NCBI GenBank assembly: GCA_958349075.1
Contig: CATWBR010000004.1
Location: 1 to 26,791 of the forward strand
From: an uncultured Clostridium sp.
Lineage (GTDB): Bacteria > Bacillota > Clostridia > Lachnospirales > Lachnospiraceae
Length of the DNA stretch: 26,791 nucleotides
Direction of reading: 5' to 3'
Shown here: positions 22,962-26,791 of the stretch, in pieces
Layout of the letters: each line of letters opens with the position of its first letter
Position numbering within the stretch: position 1 is the first letter of the stretch
The notes under the pieces: model-generated
What the model saw: only the letters and a program-made list of their open reading frames with translations
The model's database searches: none
What the model was told of the DNA's origin: nothing
Position numbers and translations under genes: made by a program

Positions 22962-23873
22962 TCAGAGAAGTACCTCCGTGTAATGGTTCATCTCAAGCTC
23001 CGCCGCCATCATTTCCACTTCACTGTCTGTAAGAGATTCCATCGGGGCTCTCATATGGGAAGAAGCGATGATGCCCTTCCGGCAGAGGATGGATTTATAG
23101 GCAGAAATATTATTTTTCCGGCAGAGGATATTGTTTAACATATTGGTTCTGCGCTGGATTACAGCCGACAGCTTATTGTCTCCGGATTGGATGGCATTCC
23201 AGAGCGCAGCGTAGTGCTCACGCAATATCATTGCGTTTCCCGACACCGTCCCGCCGCCGCCCGCCGCACATACGGCGTGGAACAGGTGATCCGGGCCGAC
23301 CAGCACGGAAAAGTCTCCCCGGTTGATTGTCATGAACTCCTGGATCCGCGTCATGTCGGGAAAACTGTATTTAATGCCGACCACATTTTTACAGGCGGAG
23401 GCAATCCGGGCTGCTGTGGAGAGGTTGATATCATTTACCGCATTCTGCGGAATGGCATAGAGATAGACCGGGAAATCGTCCGGTACGCTCTCAGCGACGG
23501 CGGTATAATAATCGACAAGGCCATCGTCCGACAGCTTGAAATAGGACGGGGTAACGACGCCGATTCCGTCGGCCCCGGCGCTTACCGCATGCCTTGCAAG
23601 TTTAATCGTATCCTTCAGGGTCATGGCTCCGGCCTGGGCGAATACCGGGATACGTCCTCCAGCCTTTTTTATAACGGTTTCCAGAATCAGCATGCGTTCA
23701 TCGGGATCAAGCAGCAGCATCTCCCCGGTGGTCCCGCATGGATAGAGGCATTGAAGTCCGCCCTCGATTATATACTCCGTCAGATTGTTCAGGGAATCCA
23801 CATCAATCCTGTCTTCCACGGTAAATGGAGTGATAATGGGAACCACGGTGCCGAATAATTTTTTCATAGTCAC
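22962..23873 (-). CDS. DapA/N-acetylneuraminate-lyase family aldolase or dehydratase
   Basis: Class I (Schiff-base) TIM-barrel enzyme of 303 residues. Seen: GTTGE at 47-51 (carboxylate binding), Tyr139 in YLYAIPQN, and Lys168 in VVGIKYSFPDM (Schiff-base lysine). After Tyr139 there is no Arg in the place where true dihydrodipicolinate synthases have one (IPQN instead of the VPxR form), so lysine biosynthesis is unlikely. A 2-keto-3-deoxy sugar acid or sialic-acid-like substrate fits better with the neighbouring sugar genes. Start: GTG at 23873 with AAGGAG nine bases upstream; the next ATG is 15 bases from that site. It is the last gene of the LacI operon, 13 bases after the isomerase/epimerase gene. 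Confidence 0.88.
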   Translation of the reverse strand: MTMKKLFGTVVPIITPFTVEDRIDVDSLNNLTEYIIEGGLQCLYPCGTTGEMLLLDPDERMLILETVIKKAGGRIPVFAQAGAMTLKDTIKLARHAVSAGADGIGVVTPSYFKLSDDGLVDYYTAVAESVPDDFPVYLYAIPQNAVNDINLSTAARIASACKNVVGIKYSFPDMTRIQEFMTINRGDFSVLVGPDHLFHAVCAAGGGGTVSGNAMILREHYAALWNAIQSGDNKLSAVIQRRTNMLNNILCRKNNISAYKSILCRKGIIASSHMRAPMESLTDSEVEMMAAELEMNHYTEVLL

Positions 23874-23886
23874 TTCTTCTTTCTCC

Positions 23887-24699
23887 TTATCGGCAGGGCA
23901 GCTCTGTGGTCTGGCAGCGCTGTCCGCCGTATTCTTTTAACAGCATCAGGCCCTCGCGCGCTTCCCTGGAAAAGTCTGTGTAAGCGGTGGCCTCGATTGT
24001 GAGAATCCCGTCGTAACCGGCTTTCGACAGCGCCTCAAAGTAGGGGGCATAGTCAAATCCGTCCTTTGTATTCGGGAAGAAACGTTTATCGCCTTCGGGA
24101 TAATCAATATGAGCATGTAAAATAAAGTCACGGTATTTCACAATCTCGTCCATGTCCTCCCCCAGCTTATGCATATGACGCAGATCGCACATGGCTTTAC
24201 AGTTTGGGAGGCTGAGAACCGAGACAAACTGAACCGCCTCTGCAATATAGTTGATATAATTGCTGTTGGCCGGGCCGAGCGGTTCGATAACCAGAGTAAT
24301 CCCATAAGGTTTCAGAATGCCGCAGATATCGGAAACCAGGCTGAGGATCCGCTCTTTAGCGGCGTTTAAGCCGGTGCACCCGTCCGGGATACTTCTGCAT
24401 TTACCGGCGCCGAAAGGGATCATGGAAGCGCCCAGTTGTGATACGCGATCGGTTCCTTTTCTGATATGTTCCAGCCAGTATGCCCTGTCAAAGGTTTCGC
24501 TGTGAAAACGTTCCGTCAGAGGAATCAGACCGGAATAAACAGAGAAATCCAGAGACGATTCTTTTATCCGGCGGGAGAGCAGGCCGAATTCCTCACCGGA
24601 AAGCGCGGCTATCTCGCAAAAGTCTAATTCGGCGGCGTCAAATCCCGCCTTCTCAATGAGAGGGATTTGACGGATCGAGCCGAAACATCCATATTTCAT
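23887..24699 (-). CDS. Sugar phosphate isomerase/epimerase (xylose-isomerase-like TIM barrel)
   Basis: Metal-dependent cytoplasmic isomerase or epimerase of 270 residues. The usual ligands are visible in order: Glu in LVIEPLG, Asp in MCDLRHMHK, His in HAHIDYPEG and Glu in LTIEATAYTDF. The family acts on sugars, inositols and sugar acids, so the specific reaction cannot be read from the sequence. It lies 12 bases after the dehydrogenase gene and 13 before the aldolase gene, and is clearly part of the same operon. Confidence 0.88.
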   Translation of the reverse strand: MKYGCFGSIRQIPLIEKAGFDAAELDFCEIAALSGEEFGLLSRRIKESSLDFSVYSGLIPLTERFHSETFDRAYWLEHIRKGTDRVSQLGASMIPFGAGKCRSIPDGCTGLNAAKERILSLVSDICGILKPYGITLVIEPLGPANSNYINYIAEAVQFVSVLSLPNCKAMCDLRHMHKLGEDMDEIVKYRDFILHAHIDYPEGDKRFFPNTKDGFDYAPYFEALSKAGYDGILTIEATAYTDFSREAREGLMLLKEYGGQRCQTTELPCR

Positions 24700-24711
24700 G
24701 ATATTCCCCCC

Positions 24712-25713
24712 TCATTTCAGCCAGTCGATTATCATTCCGAGAGCGTCCATATTATTGTGGATCAAATCGGAATATGCACTCCCGGCATCTCTCTGTGAAA
24801 CGGTTTCACTGATTAGAGGCTCAATCGCAATTGCCCCGTTCGCTGCAAAACGAAGAAAACAGGCGGCGTCATCGGCAAAGGTCCAGTAATTCGGGTAGGA
24901 ATGATACCGTGGGATGGAGTCTACCGCGTGGGCGCCGATCACGGTGAGTGATTTCTTCTGTACATCCTTATAGAAATTGAAGTCGGCGGTTCCTCTGGGA
25001 CATCCCAGAATACAGATCCTGGCATAGTCCGCAGCCATCCGGCAGGCCTCCGTCATGGCCCCGGGAACACCTGTATTGTCAAAGACAACGGCGGGACCTT
25101 TCCCATCCGTGATTTTAAGCAGGCGTTCCTGCCAGCCGTCCATCCCGTTGTTGACGGTAAAATCGGCGTGGCATTTTTCTGCTGTCTCCAGGCGTGTTTG
25201 ATTTCTGTCTACGGCGATGCAGGGGAGGGCTCCGTTCAGATGGGCAAGCTGAAGCGCAAAGATGCCCACAATACCGATTCCAAGGGACACAATACTTTCA
25301 CCCAGCTCGATCCGGCATTTGCGCACGCCCTGCAGAGAGGTCTGGCCAAGACTGGCAAAAGCGGCATGCCGGAAACCGACCGTTTCGGGGATGCGGACCA
25401 CATTGTAATCCGCCACGTTTCCGATTTCCCTGTGTCCGACATTGACCGCATAGGCGGCCACCCGGTCACCGCAGGAGAATCCCGTCACACCGGGACCTGT
25501 CTTCTCAACATAGCCGGAGCAGCAGTAGCCGGGGACGTAGGGATACTCCGGGACCGCATTCGGAAGGCCGAGTACCCAGGCGCGTTCGGTTCCCGCGCTC
25601 ACCAGGCTGGCGGCCATTCTGATTTGAATCTCATGGGGACCTGGTTCAGGAACCTCCACCTGGACCATCCGGGGGGCTCCGGCGGATAGGGCGACAATGC
25701 CATTGCATTTCAT
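24712..25713 (-). CDS. MDR-superfamily NAD(P)-dependent dehydrogenase of the SAGTER type
   Basis: Medium-chain dehydrogenase/reductase of 333 residues. Seen: a GroES-like N-terminal half with PGYCCSGYVEKTG and GDRVAAYA, and a Rossmann half with VSLGIGIVGIFALQLAH and acidic residue VDRN after the second strand, which favours NAD. At 39-44 it has SAGTER where zinc alcohol dehydrogenases have a C-G-x-D catalytic zinc ligand, and the four-Cys structural zinc loop is missing, so it is probably not a classical zinc enzyme. Similar SAGTE proteins occur in sugar and polysaccharide operons. It is the second gene of the LacI operon, 36 bases downstream of the regulator. Confidence 0.86.
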   Translation of the reverse strand: MKCNGIVALSAGAPRMVQVEVPEPGPHEIQIRMAASLVSAGTERAWVLGLPNAVPEYPYVPGYCCSGYVEKTGPGVTGFSCGDRVAAYAVNVGHREIGNVADYNVVRIPETVGFRHAAFASLGQTSLQGVRKCRIELGESIVSLGIGIVGIFALQLAHLNGALPCIAVDRNQTRLETAEKCHADFTVNNGMDGWQERLLKITDGKGPAVVFDNTGVPGAMTEACRMAADYARICILGCPRGTADFNFYKDVQKKSLTVIGAHAVDSIPRYHSYPNYWTFADDAACFLRFAANGAIAIEPLISETVSQRDAGSAYSDLIHNNMDALGMIIDWLK

Positions 25714-25749
25714 CGGTGATGCACCTTCTTTCTGTAAGAAATGATTGGT

Positions 25750-26763
25750 TTATTTTTTTCTGTCCTGCTTTATTTTGCCGCAGCTTTCACGGATAATCAG
25801 TTTATAGTCAAGGATTTCCTGCTGTTTTGCCAGAGGTTCCCCCTTCATCAGTTTCAGGAGTTTCTTGAAAGAAGTTTTCCCCATCAGGAGTTTGGGCTGG
25901 CTGATGGTGGTCAGCGCCGGCTCGAAGATGGAGGAGATCTCGATGTCGTCAAAACCCGCTACGGAGCAGTCGCCGGGAACACTTAATCCCGCGTTCTTCA
26001 GGGCCTTCAGTGCACCTATGGCCATGACGTCACCCGCTGCAAACACGGCGGTGACCGGGTTGGACAACTCTAAAAGGGAGCTCATCATTTCGTACCCGCT
26101 TGTAATTGTGGACTCGCCGTATTTCACAAGCTCCAGATCAATGGGGATATTGTGGCCGGCAAGGGCCGAAATATAGCCGTTAAAACGATCACGGTACAGC
26201 AGCGCGGAGGGATGGCTCGTCAGGTGGGCAATCCTTGTGTGCCCGAGCTTGATAAGGTATTCGACCATGGTTTTGGCCGCGCCGATATTGTCAATAGTGA
26301 CATTGGGGATGTTGGAATTGTCCAGATACTGGCAGGCGACCACCACGGGTGATGAGGTTGCGACCTGTTCCATCAGGCTCTTTGCCACATTGGCGGATAA
26401 AGAGATGACGCCGTCCACCTGCCTCTGCTGCAGCGCGTGCAGATAGTGGCTCTCGATATCAGACTTATTGTGCATGTCCACAATGAGAACCTGGTACCCG
26501 TATTTTTCCGCTTCCGACTCAATTCCAAGCAGGATTTCGTGGAAAAAGGTATTGCCGATATCGGGGACAATTACAATCACCGTCTTTGTTTCCTGCTGTC
26601 TTAACTGTCTGGCTAACGCATTTGGCTGGTAGTTTAATTCTTTTATAACACTTAAAACAAGATCTCTTGTTTTGGGTTTTACAATCTCTTCATTGCGGAT
26701 AACTCTTGATACTGTGGCGATAGACACGCCAGCTTTCTTTGCAACATCTTTTACGGTTGCCAA
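25750..26763 (-). CDS. LacI-family transcriptional regulator
   Basis: Sugar-responsive regulator of 337 residues. The N-terminal HTH is canonical (VKDVAKKAGVSIATVSRVIRN) with the hinge helix YQPNALARQLRQ, followed by a periplasmic-binding-protein-like effector domain (IGNTFFHEILLGIE, VDGVISLSAN, SVAGFDDIEISSIFEPALTTI). Start: TTG at 26763 with AGGGGG seven bases upstream; the conserved ATVKDVAKKAG motif begins right after it. It is the first gene of a four-gene run and so probably controls its own operon from a promoter at or beyond the right end of the window. Confidence 0.94.
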   Translation of the reverse strand: MATVKDVAKKAGVSIATVSRVIRNEEIVKPKTRDLVLSVIKELNYQPNALARQLRQQETKTVIVIVPDIGNTFFHEILLGIESEAEKYGYQVLIVDMHNKSDIESHYLHALQQRQVDGVISLSANVAKSLMEQVATSSPVVVACQYLDNSNIPNVTIDNIGAAKTMVEYLIKLGHTRIAHLTSHPSALLYRDRFNGYISALAGHNIPIDLELVKYGESTITSGYEMMSSLLELSNPVTAVFAAGDVMAIGALKALKNAGLSVPGDCSVAGFDDIEISSIFEPALTTISQPKLLMGKTSFKKLLKLMKGEPLAKQQEILDYKLIIRESCGKIKQDRKK

Positions 26764-26791
26764 AAGGATTCCCCCTCGCTCTATATAATAA

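Noticed and set aside
22962..23873. True dihydrodipicolinate synthase (dapA)
   Set aside because: The arginine expected shortly after the catalytic tyrosine is replaced, and the gene sits in a LacI-controlled sugar operon rather than with lysine genes.

Overview
The window looks like chromosomal DNA of a gut Lachnospiraceae bacterium of the Enterocloster/Clostridium clostridioforme kind. This is an inference from gene content, base composition near 50% G+C by eye, strong AGGAGG-type ribosome binding sites, TTG and GTG starts, and Firmicute families (class HelD helicase, GPH symporter, secreted papain with a lectin-like tail, 4HB-type chemoreceptor remnant). No rRNA, CRISPR array, phage gene or intact insertion sequence was seen.

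Layout. (1) 74-4045, plus strand: four overlapping genes, namely a THUMP-domain RNA methyltransferase, a secreted C1 papain-like protease, an RdgB/HAM1 nucleotide pyrophosphatase and a YfcE-type phosphodiesterase. (2) 4138-4569: a consensus promoter, tRNA-Pro(TGG), a 161-nt hairpin-rich spacer, tRNA-Gly(TCC) and a terminator. (3) 4586-11893, minus strand: an esterase, an MFS carrier, an SLC13/MatC-like carrier and a second esterase, read from a canonical -24/-12 sigma-54 promoter at 9639-9653. A PrpR_N-PAS-AAA-Fis activator lies directly upstream, and five 11-12 bp-phased TGAAAT boxes lie between it and the promoter. (4) 11933-15962: an M20 amidohydrolase and a GPH symporter, divergent from a LysR regulator. 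(5) 16071-17610: a MarR regulator with a Cys/His-rich repeat tail, a small gene overlapping its end, an array of five operator-like palindromes at 23-24 bp spacing, and a gutted alpha/beta hydrolase gene. (6) 17674-20606, minus strand: an AraC-GNAT fusion overlapping a HelD helicase. (7) 20815-22928: a collapsed chemoreceptor gene and a regulator with two GntR-type HTH domains. (8) 22962-26763, minus strand: a LacI regulator, MDR dehydrogenase, sugar isomerase/epimerase and DapA-family aldolase in one operon.

How the parts work together. Region 3 is the best candidate for an undescribed system. It holds two paralogous esterases without signal peptides, both with an unusual N-terminal extension, interleaved with two unrelated carriers under one dedicated sigma-54 activator. 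The simplest reading is uptake of a carboxylate ester, intracellular hydrolysis and export or exchange of a product; the substrate is unknown. Region 4 pairs an amidohydrolase with a symporter family better known for sugars. Region 8 is a sugar or sugar-acid catabolic operon whose transporter may lie beyond the window end. Regions 5 and 7 hold genes whose two ends survive while the middle is lost.
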